DNA of 64,000 nucleotides from an uncultured Erythrobacter sp. (GTDB lineage Bacteria; Pseudomonadota; Alphaproteobacteria; Sphingomonadales; Sphingomonadaceae). The DNA is taken from positions 62,001 to 126,000 of the forward strand of contig CANMIS010000001.1 of assembly GCA_947498065.1 (NCBI GenBank), given 5' to 3'. This document shows, in pieces, positions 47,376-56,840 of this stretch. Position 1 is the first letter of the stretch. Each line of letters opens with the position of its first letter. A program made the position numbers and the translations under genes. The notes beneath the pieces were generated by a model. That model saw only the letters and a program-made list of their open reading frames with translations. It did not search any database and had not been told where the DNA came from.

Positions 47376-47897
47376 ATGGCGAGCAAAGATAGGAGATTTG
47401 CCTCAGGTCCCCTGCTGCTTAGCGCGCTTGCTTTAGGGACTGCTTTTGCCAGCCCCCTGGCGGCGAAAGACAGCCTTGGCGTATATTCCAGCTGGGCTGC
47501 TTTCCGCGATCCCGGCACGCCGCGCTGCTATGCCATCGCCAAACCGTCCAGCGCGACGACGCGGCGCGATTATGCGCCCTTTGCCAGCATTGCGACATGG
47601 CCAAAAAGCTCTGTCCGCAATCAACTCCACCTGCGGCTATCTCGCGAAATTGCAGATAGCGCGACCATCCGTCTGACCATTGGTGACAAGCGTTTCGACC
47701 TCACAGGCGGAGGCGGCGATGCATGGGCGAAAGATCCCCGCATGGACGCCGCGATCGTTGCCGCCATGCGCTCCGCCACCCGGATGAGTGTGCGCACTCG
47801 CGACAAAGGTGGCCGCGCCTTCACCGACAGATATCAACTCGCTGGCGCCGCTACCGCAATCGATGCCGCGCTGCTCGGCTGCGCTAGGCTTAGATAA
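47376..47897 (+). CDS. invasion-associated locus B (IalB)-like exported protein
   Basis: A 173-residue protein with a signal peptide (MASKDRRFASGPLLLSALAL, cleavage near PLAA before KDSLGV). The mature part resembles IalB: LGVYSSWAAFRDPGTPRCYAIAKP (in part), then a region of hydrophobic strands LHLRLSREIADSATIRLTIGDKRFDL, and a C-terminal GCARLR. IalB was named for Bartonella invasion, but homologues are common in free-living alphaproteobacteria with no known role. It is 25 bases after the lytic transglycosylase gene and probably in its operon. Confidence 0.78.
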   Translation: MASKDRRFASGPLLLSALALGTAFASPLAAKDSLGVYSSWAAFRDPGTPRCYAIAKPSSATTRRDYAPFASIATWPKSSVRNQLHLRLSREIADSATIRLTIGDKRFDLTGGGGDAWAKDPRMDAAIVAAMRSATRMSVRTRDKGGRAFTDRYQLAGAATAIDAALLGCARLR

Positions 47898-47954
47898 GGC
47901 GCTCAAAGGCTAAGCTAGCAAAGGCGCTTTTGCGCGCCTATATGCGGCGAACTT

Positions 47955-49208
47955 ATGGCCGATACAAACCTCATGCCCATCGCCGGACAAATCGATCCGG
48001 TTCCCACTGCGCGCGACATCACTCCGCGCGAGGACGGCCGCGTCGACCTCATCGGCCTGCCGCCAGCGCGCATTCGCGAGCTGTTTGAAGAAGCGGGTCT
48101 GGATACAAGGCAGGCCAAGCTGCGATCCAAGCAGGTCTATCATTGGCTATACCATCGCGGCGTGTCCGAATTTGAGGACATGACCGACATTTCCAAGACC
48201 ATGCGTCCGTGGCTGACGGAGCGCTTTGTGATTGGCCGCCCGCATGTGGTTGAGGCTCAGCATAGCACCGATGGCACGCGCAAATGGCTGCTGCAGACCG
48301 ATGATGGCCATGATTACGAGATGGTCTTCATTCCCGATGCCGATCGCGGGACCCTGTGCGTCTCCAGCCAAGTGGGTTGCACCCTCAATTGCACCTTCTG
48401 CCACACCGGAACCATGCGTCTGGTGCGCAATCTGACGCCGGGTGAGATCGTTGGCCAAGTAATGCTCGCCCGCGATGCTCTGGGCGAATGGCCCAAGGGC
48501 AAGATGGATTTTGCCGAGGATGAGGACGAAGCCGAATACCGCGCGGATGGCCGCTTGCTCACCAACATCGTGATGATGGGTATGGGCGAGCCGCTGTATA
48601 ATTTCGACAATGTCCGCGACGCATTGCTGCTTGTGATGGATAGCGCGGGCCTTGCCCTGTCCAAGCGCCGGATCACTCTGTCGACCAGCGGCGTCATCCC
48701 GATGATGGAGCGCTGCGGCGCAGAGATTGGCGTCAACCTCGCGGTGTCGCTCCACGCGGTGAACAAAGACGTGCGCGACGAGATCGTGCCGCTCAATCGC
48801 AAATATGGCCTCGAAGAGCTGCTACAAGCCTGCGCCGACTATCCCGGCGCGACCAATGCGCGGCGCATCACCTTTGAATACGTCATGCTGAAAGACAAGA
48901 ACGACAGCGACGAAGACGCGCATGAGCTTGTGCGCCTGCTCAAGCAATTCAACCTGCCCGCGAAGGTCAATCTGATCCCGTTCAATCCATGGCCCGGTGC
49001 GAATTACGAATGCTCTGATCCAGACCGGATCCGCAGTTTTTCAAACATCGTTTTTGAAGGCGGCATCAGCGCGCCAGTGCGCACCCCGCGCGGACGCGAC
49101 ATTGATGCAGCCTGCGGCCAACTGAAAACCGCAGCCGAAAAGAAAAGCCGTGCACAGCGGGATCGAGAAGCGGCGGCAGCGGCTGAGGCAGAAGCGGCGA
49201 GCGAGTGA
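47955..49208 (+). CDS. rlmN: dual-specificity 23S rRNA / tRNA adenine-C2 methyltransferase
   Basis: A 417-residue radical-SAM enzyme that methylates C2 of A2503 in 23S rRNA and A37 in some tRNAs. The iron-sulphur cluster ligands are Cys142, Cys146 and Cys149 (CTLNCTFC). [28 protein letters not shown] and [24 protein letters not shown] are the family blocks; [16 protein letters not shown] and [16 protein letters not shown] follow. The last 25 residues are an Ala/Glu-rich tail. A catalytic Cys near 340-370 is not obvious in the parts I read except CSDPDR, which is the standard place. The GTGA overlap couples it to the following methyltransferase. Confidence 0.95.
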   Translation: MADTNLMPIAGQIDPVPTARDITPREDGRVDLIGLPPARIRELFEEAGLDTRQAKLRSKQVYHWLYHRGVSEFEDMTDISKTMRPWLTERFVIGRPHVVEAQHSTDGTRKWLLQTDDGHDYEMVFIPDADRGTLCVSSQVGCTLNCTFCHTGTMRLVRNLTPGEIVGQVMLARDALGEWPKGKMDFAEDEDEAEYRADGRLLTNIVMMGMGEPLYNFDNVRDALLLVMDSAGLALSKRRITLSTSGVIPMMERCGAEIGVNLAVSLHAVNKDVRDEIVPLNRKYGLEELLQACADYPGATNARRITFEYVMLKDKNDSDEDAHELVRLLKQFNLPAKVNLIPFNPWPGANYECSDPDRIRSFSNIVFEGGISAPVRTPRGRDIDAACGQLKTAAEKKSRAQRDREAAAAAEAEAASE

Positions 49209-49798
49209 GCATCGATCCGGCGACGCTTGAGTATTATGAGCGCAATGCGCCGCATTACACGCTCAGCTTCGCCCAATCGCACAGCCGCCATCTTGATGCT
49301 TTCCTGGACCGCTTGGAGCCAGGCTCAATAGTTCTCGAACTTGGATGCGGCGGCGGACGTGACGCAGCCCGAATAAAGGAGCGCGGGTTCTCACTCGATG
49401 CGACCGACGGCATTGCCGCAATGGTGCGAAAGGCAAACGAGCGGTTTGATGTCGGCGCGCGCCTCATGAGGTTTGATGAGCTTTCCGCCGCGAATGAATA
49501 TGACGCGGTGTGGGCACATGCCTGCTTGCTGCACTGCCCGCGCGCGGAATTGCCGGACATTCTTGCCAAAATTCACCGCGCTCTAAAGCCGGTAGGGTGG
49601 CATTACGCCAGCTACAAATTGGGCGATGGAGAAGGACGCGACCTTCTGGGCCGTCTGCATAACTTTCCATCCAGCGAGTGGTTGGAAACGCAATACCGCT
49701 CTGCCGGATTTGCAATCGAGCACAGCGATGTGTTTGCAGGCAAAGGCAGTGACGGAACTCAAAGAGACTGGATTGCTCTTACGGTGAGAAAAGCATGA
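49205..49798 (+). CDS. class I SAM-dependent methyltransferase
   Basis: A 197-residue protein beginning with GTG at 49205 and overlapping the rlmN stop by four bases. The SAM-binding loop is [15 protein letters not shown] at about 38-52, followed by [14 protein letters not shown] and [15 protein letters not shown] (motifs II-III region). Methyltransferases of this type methylate small molecules or proteins; the substrate cannot be read from the sequence. ATGA overlap with the MOSC gene downstream makes a three-gene coupled set. Confidence 0.82.
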   Translation: MSIDPATLEYYERNAPHYTLSFAQSHSRHLDAFLDRLEPGSIVLELGCGGGRDAARIKERGFSLDATDGIAAMVRKANERFDVGARLMRFDELSAANEYDAVWAHACLLHCPRAELPDILAKIHRALKPVGWHYASYKLGDGEGRDLLGRLHNFPSSEWLETQYRSAGFAIEHSDVFAGKGSDGTQRDWIALTVRKA

Positions 49799-50433
49799 AG
49801 TTTGAAGTCAACGCAATCTGCGCAGGTAGAGCGGCAAATTTTCGCGGCGAAGAAACCAGCGCTATCGCCAAACAGCCAGTTGCTGGCCCAGTGCAGATTG
49901 GCACCGAAGGGCTGGAAGTGGATGAGCAAGCCGACCGTAGCGTGCACGGCGGCCCAGAAATGGCCGTGCACCTTTACCCCAGCGATCATCATGCGTTTTG
50001 GCGCGAGCAGATCGGCCAGCACACCCTGCTATCAGAACCCGGCGCATTCGGATCAAACCTAGCGGTCAGCGGCCTGACCGAGGCGCAGGTCCATATCGGT
50101 GACCAATTCCGATTTGGCAGCGCGTTGCTGGAGGTCAACCAACCCCGCCAGCCCTGCTGGAAGATTGAGCACCGGTTCGGCGTCAAGAAAATGGTCGCCG
50201 CCATCATCGCCTCTGGTCGATGCGGGTGGTATTTCCGTGTTCTGGAAGAAGGCACCGCGCAAGCGGGCGACACGCTGGAACGCGTATCTCTTGGCGCAAG
50301 TGACTGGAGCGTCGAGCAGGTGTTCAAAGCGATAATCGCTGGCAAAGGCACACAAGATGAGCTTCGCGAACTCAGCCTGCTTGAGTCGCTTTCTCCCAAG
50401 GTTCGAGCGAAAGCAGCAGCAAAATTGCGCTGA
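49795..50433 (+). CDS. MOSC domain protein (YiiM-like)
   Basis: A 212-residue protein. VHGGPEMAVHLYPSDHHAFW, SEPGAFGSNLAVSGLTE and NQPRQPCWKIEHRFG are the MOSC domain blocks; the Cys in RQPCWKIE is the position thought to bind sulphur or molybdenum cofactor. MOSC proteins such as YiiM act in reduction of N-hydroxylated compounds through molybdenum cofactor. It overlaps the methyltransferase gene by ATGA. A second molybdenum-linked gene (sulfite-oxidase-fold protein at 52651) lies 2.2 kb downstream, but no link between them is proven. Confidence 0.82.
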   Translation: MKFEVNAICAGRAANFRGEETSAIAKQPVAGPVQIGTEGLEVDEQADRSVHGGPEMAVHLYPSDHHAFWREQIGQHTLLSEPGAFGSNLAVSGLTEAQVHIGDQFRFGSALLEVNQPRQPCWKIEHRFGVKKMVAAIIASGRCGWYFRVLEEGTAQAGDTLERVSLGASDWSVEQVFKAIIAGKGTQDELRELSLLESLSPKVRAKAAAKLR

Positions 50434-50571
50434 TCACTCAATTCATCGCTTAATAAAAGCGGCTCGTCGCCTGAACAGAATTTCCAACAAGTCGTTCATG
50501 TGGCGTTGTCCTTTTCTGAACGAATGTCCTCTCACCCCACCGGGTAACTCGAACAAAAAGAGGGACACGCA

Positions 50572-51048
50572 ATGAAAATTCTCGCCGCATTCGCCGCCGC
50601 TGGCACACTCGCAATCGTCGCCGCTCCCGCACAAGCGGTAGAGGTTGCCCCCAGCATCTCTTCCAACTCGGCCGCATCCAATGTGATGATGATCCCGATG
50701 GATAGTCTGATCAACACAACCGTCCATCACTATGACGATGACTGGGACGATTATGATGATCGCCGCTATCGCAAAAACCGTCGCCACAATCGTTATGACC
50801 GCAATGGTCGCTATCGCGAGCCGCGCCACATCAGTCGCCGTGACCGCGTATGGCGCGGACGGGACGGCCGCTACTATTGTAAGCGCGACAATGGCACCAC
50901 CGGCCTAGTCATCGGAGCAGGCGTTGGCGCGCTAATCGGCAACGAAGTTGCTGGGCGCGGTGACAAGCTTCTGGGCACATTGCTCGGCGGTGTCGCAGGC
51001 GGCCTTCTGGGACGCGAAATCGACAAGGGCGACCTTAAGTGTCGCTAA
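50572..51048 (+). CDS. exported glycine-zipper protein with basic repeat
   Basis: A 158-residue protein with a signal peptide (MKILAAFAAAGTLAIVAAPA, cleavage after QA). Residues about 52-108 are very rich in Asp, Arg, Tyr and His (DDDWDDYDDRRYRKN, then RRHNRYDRNGRYREP), a low-complexity charged segment. The C-terminal part GLVIGAGVGALIGNEVAGRGDKLLGTLLGGVAGGLLG (in part) is a glycine-zipper 2TM domain of the kind in outer-membrane SlyB-like proteins. AAAGAGGGACAC lies before the start. A good terminator follows at 51085-51120. Confidence 0.8.
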   Translation: MKILAAFAAAGTLAIVAAPAQAVEVAPSISSNSAASNVMMIPMDSLINTTVHHYDDDWDDYDDRRYRKNRRHNRYDRNGRYREPRHISRRDRVWRGRDGRYYCKRDNGTTGLVIGAGVGALIGNEVAGRGDKLLGTLLGGVAGGLLGREIDKGDLKCR

Positions 51049-51084
51049 GACCTTGCTGAGTTAAGGTGGCCCCACTCCACCTTT

Positions 51085-51120
51085 GGCGCCGCCAGCCTTC
51101 ACCGGTTTGGCGGCGCCTTT
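51085..51120 (+). terminator. rho-independent terminator
   Basis: GGCGCCGCCA (51085-51094) pairs with TGGCGGCGCC (51108-51117), followed by TTT. It lies 36 bases past the glycine-zipper gene. Confidence 0.75.
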
Positions 51121-51191
51121 GCGTCTTGGATCAGGGGCTTAAGCCCAGCTGATCATTGATGCCAGCACCCCGCGCTGTTACGCACCATGCG

Positions 51192-51950
51192 ATGTACAAA
51201 CCCACGGTTCTTGTCACAGGCGGCGCAGCGCGCATTGGCGCGCGGATCGTGCGCCGCTTCGCCGCAGAGGGCTGGCACGTCATCATCCATTACCGCTCCT
51301 CTTCGGATGAAGCCGACGCTTTGGCGGCCGCCCTGCCCTCTGCCAGCACGGCGCAATGCGATCTCAATGATGGCGATGCCGCTGTCGCAATGGTTGAGGC
51401 ATTGGCTACGCAGCATTCTAATTGGCGCGCGCTGGTCAACTCAGCGGCAGTTTTTGATCCCGATGATGTAACCGCGCTCGACCCAGCGACGAACCGGGAG
51501 GCAATGCAAGTCAACGCGGTTACGCCCACACGCATGGCCCAGGCCTTTTTGGCCGCCGCACAATCCAGCAGGGGACGCTGCGTGATCAACATCACTGATA
51601 TGAAGCTGGAAAATCCCAACCCTGATTTCTTCAGCTACACCATGGCAAAGCACGCTTTGAATGCGACCATTCCCATGTTGACGATGGGCGCAGCCGGCGA
51701 TGAAGACCGCATTTATGGCATTGCGCCGGGTGCAATTTTGGCCAGCCATGATCAGACGCAGGATGAGACGGAAACCTCACACCGACTGAATTTGCTGGGC
51801 CGCAAAACCGGCGCGGATGAAATTGCCGATGCGGCGTTTTTCCTTGCCCAAGGGCATTTGCGCAGCGGATCGACGCTGTTCATCGACAGCGGCCAGCACA
51901 TGCTCTCACAGGACCGCGACGTCATTTACCTTGCTCGCGAGGGCGCCTGA
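51192..51950 (+). CDS. short-chain dehydrogenase/reductase, pteridine-reductase-like
   Basis: A 252-residue SDR protein. VLVTGGAARIGARIVRRFA holds the nucleotide-binding loop; LVNSAAVFDPDD is the conserved strand-4 segment; and the catalytic Tyr-x3-Lys is YTMAK near residue 150. The usual catalytic Ser is replaced at NITDMKL, where Thr or Asp occurs. The closest type is the pteridine reductase / FolM subgroup, which reduces dihydromonapterin or folate; the substrate is inferred. The frame is open to 51156 with in-frame ATG at 51159; I pick MYKPTVLVTG at 51192 without a clear ribosome-binding site. Confidence 0.8.
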   Translation: MYKPTVLVTGGAARIGARIVRRFAAEGWHVIIHYRSSSDEADALAAALPSASTAQCDLNDGDAAVAMVEALATQHSNWRALVNSAAVFDPDDVTALDPATNREAMQVNAVTPTRMAQAFLAAAQSSRGRCVINITDMKLENPNPDFFSYTMAKHALNATIPMLTMGAAGDEDRIYGIAPGAILASHDQTQDETETSHRLNLLGRKTGADEIADAAFFLAQGHLRSGSTLFIDSGQHMLSQDRDVIYLAREGA

Positions 51951-51953
51951 TCC

Positions 51954-52661
51954 ATGGCTAAATCCGTTAAGAAACGACACGCTCTGTCGACTCGGATTTG
52001 GCATTGGATCAATGCCGTATCGCTGATCATATTGTTTATGTCCGGCCTGACGATATCGAACGCGCACCGCTATCTCTATTGGGGTGATTACGGCTTTGAT
52101 CCAGCGGACGCTTGGCTCGCCGTGATGCGCTTTCCAAGCTGGGCTACGATCCCGAGCCGATACAACCTGGCCGAGGCACGAGACTGGCACATTTTGATGG
52201 CTTGGCCATTTGCACTTGGACTATTGTTCATCTGGATCGCGATGCTTGCGAACAGGCATTTTGTCCGGGACCTGCTGACCCGGCGTAAAGAGTGGAAAGC
52301 CTCTGCCATTGCGAAGGATGTGCGTGAACACCTGAAGCTCAACTTTCGTCACGCGGGCGAGGAAGGCAGCGCCAAATACAACTTCCTCCAGAAGCTGGCC
52401 TATGGCGTGGTCTACGGCATCTTCCTGCCCATGCTCGTTTTCACTGGCCTCGCGATCAGTCCCGGTTTTGAGCCCGCCGCGCCTTGGCTGGTCGATATTC
52501 TTGGCGGACGGCAAAGCGCGCGCAGCCTGCACTTCATCTTTGCCTTTGCGACCTTTGGCTTTGTCGCGCTGCACATTGTGCTGGTGCTGCTGTCAGGTCC
52601 GATCAAGCAAACCTGGGCGATGATTGGCGGCGGCCGAATGGAAAATAGCGATGAAACGTAG
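51954..52661 (+). CDS. cytochrome b561-like membrane subunit
   Basis: A 235-residue protein with four main hydrophobic helices (about 16-34, 80-101, 152-172 and 190-215). His residues at RIWHWINAV, RDWHILMAW and VALHIVL are suited to bind two haems, as in cytochrome b561 and Ni/Fe-hydrogenase b-type subunits. It starts four bases after the SDR stop and overlaps the following molybdoenzyme gene by 11 bases (52651-52661). The likely job is to pass electrons between the quinone pool and the molybdoenzyme. This pairing resembles YedZ/YedY (MsrQ/MsrP), but this subunit is not MsrQ-like in sequence. Confidence 0.85.
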   Translation: MAKSVKKRHALSTRIWHWINAVSLIILFMSGLTISNAHRYLYWGDYGFDPADAWLAVMRFPSWATIPSRYNLAEARDWHILMAWPFALGLLFIWIAMLANRHFVRDLLTRRKEWKASAIAKDVREHLKLNFRHAGEEGSAKYNFLQKLAYGVVYGIFLPMLVFTGLAISPGFEPAAPWLVDILGGRQSARSLHFIFAFATFGFVALHIVLVLLSGPIKQTWAMIGGGRMENSDET

Positions 52662-53394
52662 AACCCTGCTCGCAGGCGCAGCAGCTCTCGGCACAGGCGC
52701 ATGCTCCAAGATTGCCGGTACAGATACGGCCAACTCGCTGTTTGAGGCCGCCGAAGACTGGCATCGGGCGGCGCATCGCACCCTCGCCAATCGTCAGGCT
52801 TTGGCCCCAGAATATGCGCCAGAGGATCGCTCGCCGACCTTCCGCAGTAACGGCTCAAAGACGGTGGACACGCCGGAATATCGCGCTGAGCTGGCGAATG
52901 GATTTGCGAACTGGCGCCTGCAAGTGCGCGGCCTGGTTGAACAGCCACTATCGCTGAGCATGGATGATATCCGCGCCCTGCCCCAACGCACTCAGATCAC
53001 GCGGCATGATTGCGTCGAGGGCTGGAGCGCGATTGGCGAATGGACCGGGCCGCAGCTTTCAGGCGTGCTGGATGCGGCGAAGGTCAAGCCGGAGGCGAAC
53101 TTCATCGTGTTCTACTGCGCAGACACTCTGTACGGCGAGGATTATTATGAGAGCGTCGATATGGTCGATGCCTATCACCCGCAGACAATCATTGCGCATC
53201 AGCTGAACGGTGAGGCTTTGCCAGAGGGAAATGGCGCGCCGCTAAGAATGCGGATTGAGCGGCAGCTTGGCTATAAACATCCCAAATATCTAACCGCAAT
53301 CGAGGCGGTTTCCAGCTTTGAGAATATCGGCAAGGGCATGGGCGGGTTTTGGGAAGATCACCCGGCGGGCTATCAATGGTATGCCGGGATTTGA
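52651..53394 (+). CDS. molybdopterin-dependent oxidoreductase, sulfite-oxidase fold
   Basis: A 247-residue protein. MKRRTLLAGAAALGTGAC combines a twin-arginine export signal with a lipobox at Cys18, so the mature enzyme is probably a lipid-anchored periplasmic protein. The cofactor-binding region is ITRHDCVEGWSAIGEWTG, whose Cys is the expected molybdenum ligand. GEDYYESVDMVDAYHPQT and LRMRIERQLGYKHPKYLT are family blocks. The substrate is unknown; sulfite, protein methionine sulfoxide, or other S- or N-oxides are possible. The start overlaps the cytochrome gene by 11 bases, which supports a two-subunit complex. Confidence 0.85.
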   Translation: MKRRTLLAGAAALGTGACSKIAGTDTANSLFEAAEDWHRAAHRTLANRQALAPEYAPEDRSPTFRSNGSKTVDTPEYRAELANGFANWRLQVRGLVEQPLSLSMDDIRALPQRTQITRHDCVEGWSAIGEWTGPQLSGVLDAAKVKPEANFIVFYCADTLYGEDYYESVDMVDAYHPQTIIAHQLNGEALPEGNGAPLRMRIERQLGYKHPKYLTAIEAVSSFENIGKGMGGFWEDHPAGYQWYAGI

Positions 53395-53400
53395 CGCGGC

Positions 53401-53838
53401 TTAGCCTGGGTATTTGCGGTTCATCGCGTCCCAGCAAACACCGATGATCTCCTCCAGAATGCTGAGATCAATGTCAGCGAGCTTGTTCACATAGACGCAG
53501 CTCGCGCCGGTTTTGTGCTTGCCCATTTTCGCCAGCAAGCCGTCGACCTTTTTACCCGTGGCTTCATCGCAATAGCGGCCCATCAAATAGAGCGAGTGTT
53601 TCGCTTTACGCGGTGAAAAGCCCGAGCGCAGGGAGTCGCCTTCGCGCCCACTGTCATATTTGTAATGATAGCTGCCATAGCCGATGATCGTCGGGCCCCA
53701 CATTTGCGGGCTCTCTCCAGTCACTTTGCGAAACAGCGCGTCGAGCACTTTGGCGTCCTCGCGTTTGCTGGCGGGCTCTACCGCGGCGATGAAATCATCA
53801 ACCGAAACGGTGGTCGGTGTCGTTTTTGCGTCGCTCAT
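53401..53838 (-). CDS. DUF1801 domain protein
   Basis: A 145-residue protein. The pattern VDDFIAAVEPASKREDAKVLDALFRKVTGESPQMWG (in part), followed by GYGSYHYKYDSGREGDSLRSGFSPRKAKHSLYLMG, is DUF1801, an iron-sulphur-cluster-assembly-like or YdhG fold of unknown role. The start at MSDAKTTPT has no close rival. It lies convergent to the molybdoenzyme, with six bases between stops, and divergent from cfa. Confidence 0.8.
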   Translation of the reverse strand: MSDAKTTPTTVSVDDFIAAVEPASKREDAKVLDALFRKVTGESPQMWGPTIIGYGSYHYKYDSGREGDSLRSGFSPRKAKHSLYLMGRYCDEATGKKVDGLLAKMGKHKTGASCVYVNKLADIDLSILEEIIGVCWDAMNRKYPG

Positions 53839-53923
53839 GGCTGAGAGGATAACCCATCATTGACACCGCGAACAAGGCTGGCATTCGTAACCGAATGGTG
53901 GATCGCTGCGAAAAAGGCATTGT

Positions 53924-55186
53924 ATGAGCAAAACACTTTTCGATCGGTTTCTGACTAAAGGCGTGAAACGCGGGCGTTTGGGCGTCGTTTTCGCTGATGG
54001 ATCGGATAAGACGTATGGCGAGCCGGAAGAAGGCTTTCCCGAGATTGTCCTGCGTCTGACCGATGGGAAAGTCCCGCGCGACATCATCATGGACCCGCGC
54101 CTTGGCGCCGCAGAGGCCTTTATGGATGGCCGCCTGATCATCGAAGAAGGCGACATCATGGGGCTCGTCACCCTGCTGCGCAAAAACAACGCCTGGGACA
54201 AAGGCGGCGATATCGGCCCGCCCAAATTGCTGCGGCGCGTGCTGAACAAGGCGAGCTTTGCTGCTGAGAAGGTCAACAACCGGATCAGCTCGAAAAACAA
54301 CGTCGCGCATCATTATGACATCGGCAATGATTTCTATCGCTTGATGCTGGATGAGGAGCACTGGCAATATAGCTGCGGCTATTGGCCCTCAGACGACATC
54401 ACATTGGGCGAGGCTCAGACCGCCAAATTGGCGCATATCGCCGCCAAGCTGAACATCAAGCCGGGCCAAAAGGTGCTCGATATCGGTTGCGGATGGGGCG
54501 GCATGGCGATCTTCCTCGCGCGCAATTACGATGTCGAGGTCGTCGGGATCACCCTGTCTGAAGAGCAGATTGCGCTCGCAAAAGAACGCGTGAAAGACGC
54601 TGGCGTCGCAGACCGCGTGAGCATTGAGCTCGTCGACTATCGCGACTTCGCCGCCGCCGGACGCAAGTTCGATCGGATCGTCTCTGTCGGCATGTTTGAG
54701 CATGTTGGGCAACCGCAATTTGAGACCTTCTTTGAGGCCTGCGCCAATATGCTCACCGATGATGGCACCATGCTGCTGCACACGATTGGACGCATGGGCG
54801 GCCCCGGCTCCACCGATGCGTTCACGCGCAAATACATCTTCCCAGGCGGCTATATCCCGGCTCTCTCAGAGACGGTTGAGGCCAGCCAGAAATTCCGCCT
54901 AATCGCCACTGACGTAGAGACCTTGCGGGTCCACTACGCCAAGACCCTGCGCCAGTGGTATGCCAATTGCATCGCCAATCGCGAGGAAATGATCGCGATG
55001 TATGACGAGCGCTTCTTCCGGATGTGGACTTTCTATCTATCGGGCGCTGCAACCGTGTTTGAGAGCGGCAGCATGTGCAATTACCAGATCCAATATGCAC
55101 GCAATCGCTATGCTCTTCCGCTGACCCGGGATTACATCGCGGCAGAGGAAGCGCGCCTGATGGCGGCCGCGCAAGAGAGCCGCTAG
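53924..55186 (+). CDS. cfa: cyclopropane-fatty-acyl-phospholipid synthase family protein
   Basis: A 420-residue SAM-dependent enzyme that adds a methylene bridge to unsaturated fatty acids of membrane phospholipids. The SAM-binding motif is VLDIGCGWGGMAIFLA near residues 178-193. EHWQYSCGYWP, EQIALAKERV and MFEHVGQPQFETF are conserved Cfa blocks. The C-terminal YAKTLRQWYANC and WTFYLSGAATVFESG (partial) complete the fold. Cfa changes membrane fluidity under stress and in stationary phase. The start follows no strong Shine-Dalgarno site, but no other Met fits. Convergent overlap with the DUF1036 gene at 55183-55186. Confidence 0.92.
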   Translation: MSKTLFDRFLTKGVKRGRLGVVFADGSDKTYGEPEEGFPEIVLRLTDGKVPRDIIMDPRLGAAEAFMDGRLIIEEGDIMGLVTLLRKNNAWDKGGDIGPPKLLRRVLNKASFAAEKVNNRISSKNNVAHHYDIGNDFYRLMLDEEHWQYSCGYWPSDDITLGEAQTAKLAHIAAKLNIKPGQKVLDIGCGWGGMAIFLARNYDVEVVGITLSEEQIALAKERVKDAGVADRVSIELVDYRDFAAAGRKFDRIVSVGMFEHVGQPQFETFFEACANMLTDDGTMLLHTIGRMGGPGSTDAFTRKYIFPGGYIPALSETVEASQKFRLIATDVETLRVHYAKTLRQWYANCIANREEMIAMYDERFFRMWTFYLSGAATVFESGSMCNYQIQYARNRYALPLTRDYIAAEEARLMAAAQESR

Positions 55187-56670
55187 TCTGCCTCGCAAAG
55201 CTTGATCATGCCCCGCGCTGCTATAGTCTTGTAGCGATCAATTTCCGCAGGTGACATCGCCGTTCGATCGATCTCCTGACATGCCGCTGGCTGCATCGGC
55301 TCGCGCGCAAAAACGGGAGGTTCCTCAACCGCAATCACTCTGGGCTGCGCCGGCTCGGGCTCAGGGCTGGGGTTGACCTGCAACAATATGGGCTTCGGCT
55401 GTTTAGCGATTGTGCGAATTTGATCCGGTTTGGTCCACACGCCCCAGCGATAGCTCCCACACTGCCAAATCCGGACGACCGGCTTAAGATCGTTTGCACG
55501 CCATTCCGCGATCTGGAACGGGACCTCTCGCAAACCATCACCAGAAAGGGCCGCATTCATCGGTGCTTCAAACCGGTCATTGGTCACATTGATTTTATCG
55601 CGGCGCCCGGTCCACTCTTTTGGATACAGAGCACCAATGGTTGAGTGAACAGCAAGCTCGTTCGCCCCGACGTAATGATCGAGCATCTCGGTTTTGCCGG
55701 GCCTAATTGTACGCCAGCCGCGCTTGGTCCAAACGTCGTCTTCGTCCAGATAGGCATAGGCCACCGAAATTGGTTCACGGCACATATTCGTGATGCCAAC
55801 TCTATATCCATAATTGTATTCGCGCGGCGGTTCGATCGGTGGTGGAGGCGGTAGCGGAGCCGGCTCAGCAAAGCGCGGATCAAGATAGGGATCTTCCACT
55901 GGCGGCAATTGCTGCGGCGAATAACTTGGCTCCGGCTGAGTATATTCGCCCCTTTCCGGCGTTTGCCGTGCCTGGCGCTCCTGACGCGCCACTTGGTAAG
56001 AATCGCCTTGGGTAAAGCGGAAGTATGCGCGGCAATCGGCTCCATTCTTTCGGTGCCGTGTCGCGAAATGATAGCGAAAGCCATTGGCCTGCTTCAGCGG
56101 CGCTCTGCTCCATTCGCTGGACCTGAGATTGACCCGGACACTTCCCAAGGGATCGTTATCTATGCCCAACGCCCGATTGAGACCGCGCAGGAACTGCCCC
56201 CCATGCGCGACATCGCGGACTTTCGTCACCTCGCCATCGCTTGGAGCGTTCGGACCATACACGGCCAACGCCAGGTTGAGGAGAATGTCCGACGCAAGTT
56301 CAGCCGTAGGCGCGCCATCGTCATGCTCAAACATGACCACTTGCATCATCACGTCCTGCGGCTCGCCCTGCCACAGCGGACGCCCGCCCGCCTTGGTCTT
56401 AAAGCCCGATGTTACTTTAGTGTAGGGCCGGTTTTTGGACGGAAGCGGAATACCGATTGCCTGTCCCGTCTCGCCCGAAACCAGGGTGACATGCAGGAAC
56501 ACCTCGCTTGCAGGGTAAGCAATAGTGTCCTTCTTTATCCGGGCGCAGGACATCCCGACATAGTGTAGCTTTTCTTTGTACCGAAGCGATTGCGCAGATG
56601 CGGGCATCATTTCCGTCGCAATGGCTGAAAGCAACGCCGTCATCGAAAGACATAGGATCCACAATCGCAT
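55183..56670 (-). CDS. exported protein with DUF1036-like domain
   Basis: A 495-residue protein with a signal peptide (MRLWILCLSMTALLSAIATE, cleavage after SAQ near residue 27). The first 230 residues include a beta-rich portion with EVFLHVTLVSGETGQAIGIPL and FRYHFATRHRKNGADC. Residues 240-285 are Pro-rich. Then YRVGITNMCREPISVAYAYL and DVWTKRGWRTIRPGKTEML are the DUF1036 pattern (a domain with conserved Cys and Trp of unknown function). I do not recognise the rest. Two further Cys pairs could form disulphides. It overlaps cfa at the stops. Confidence 0.72.
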   Translation of the reverse strand: MRLWILCLSMTALLSAIATEMMPASAQSLRYKEKLHYVGMSCARIKKDTIAYPASEVFLHVTLVSGETGQAIGIPLPSKNRPYTKVTSGFKTKAGGRPLWQGEPQDVMMQVVMFEHDDGAPTAELASDILLNLALAVYGPNAPSDGEVTKVRDVAHGGQFLRGLNRALGIDNDPLGSVRVNLRSSEWSRAPLKQANGFRYHFATRHRKNGADCRAYFRFTQGDSYQVARQERQARQTPERGEYTQPEPSYSPQQLPPVEDPYLDPRFAEPAPLPPPPPIEPPREYNYGYRVGITNMCREPISVAYAYLDEDDVWTKRGWRTIRPGKTEMLDHYVGANELAVHSTIGALYPKEWTGRRDKINVTNDRFEAPMNAALSGDGLREVPFQIAEWRANDLKPVVRIWQCGSYRWGVWTKPDQIRTIAKQPKPILLQVNPSPEPEPAQPRVIAVEEPPVFAREPMQPAACQEIDRTAMSPAEIDRYKTIAARGMIKLCEAD

Positions 56671-56840
56671 AGCACTTCCCCCAAGCCAGCGCCTGCGCGG
56701 GAATTACACCCTGAGCGGCGCTACGCTCTAATAGCAGCTGTCGGCCTATGTTGGCCAATCCACTGCGTGTCTGTGCGACCTAATGCGCCGTGTCTGCTCC
56801 CCGTGCGTTGAACGGGAAGTGAACCCAAAAGATGGTCCAG

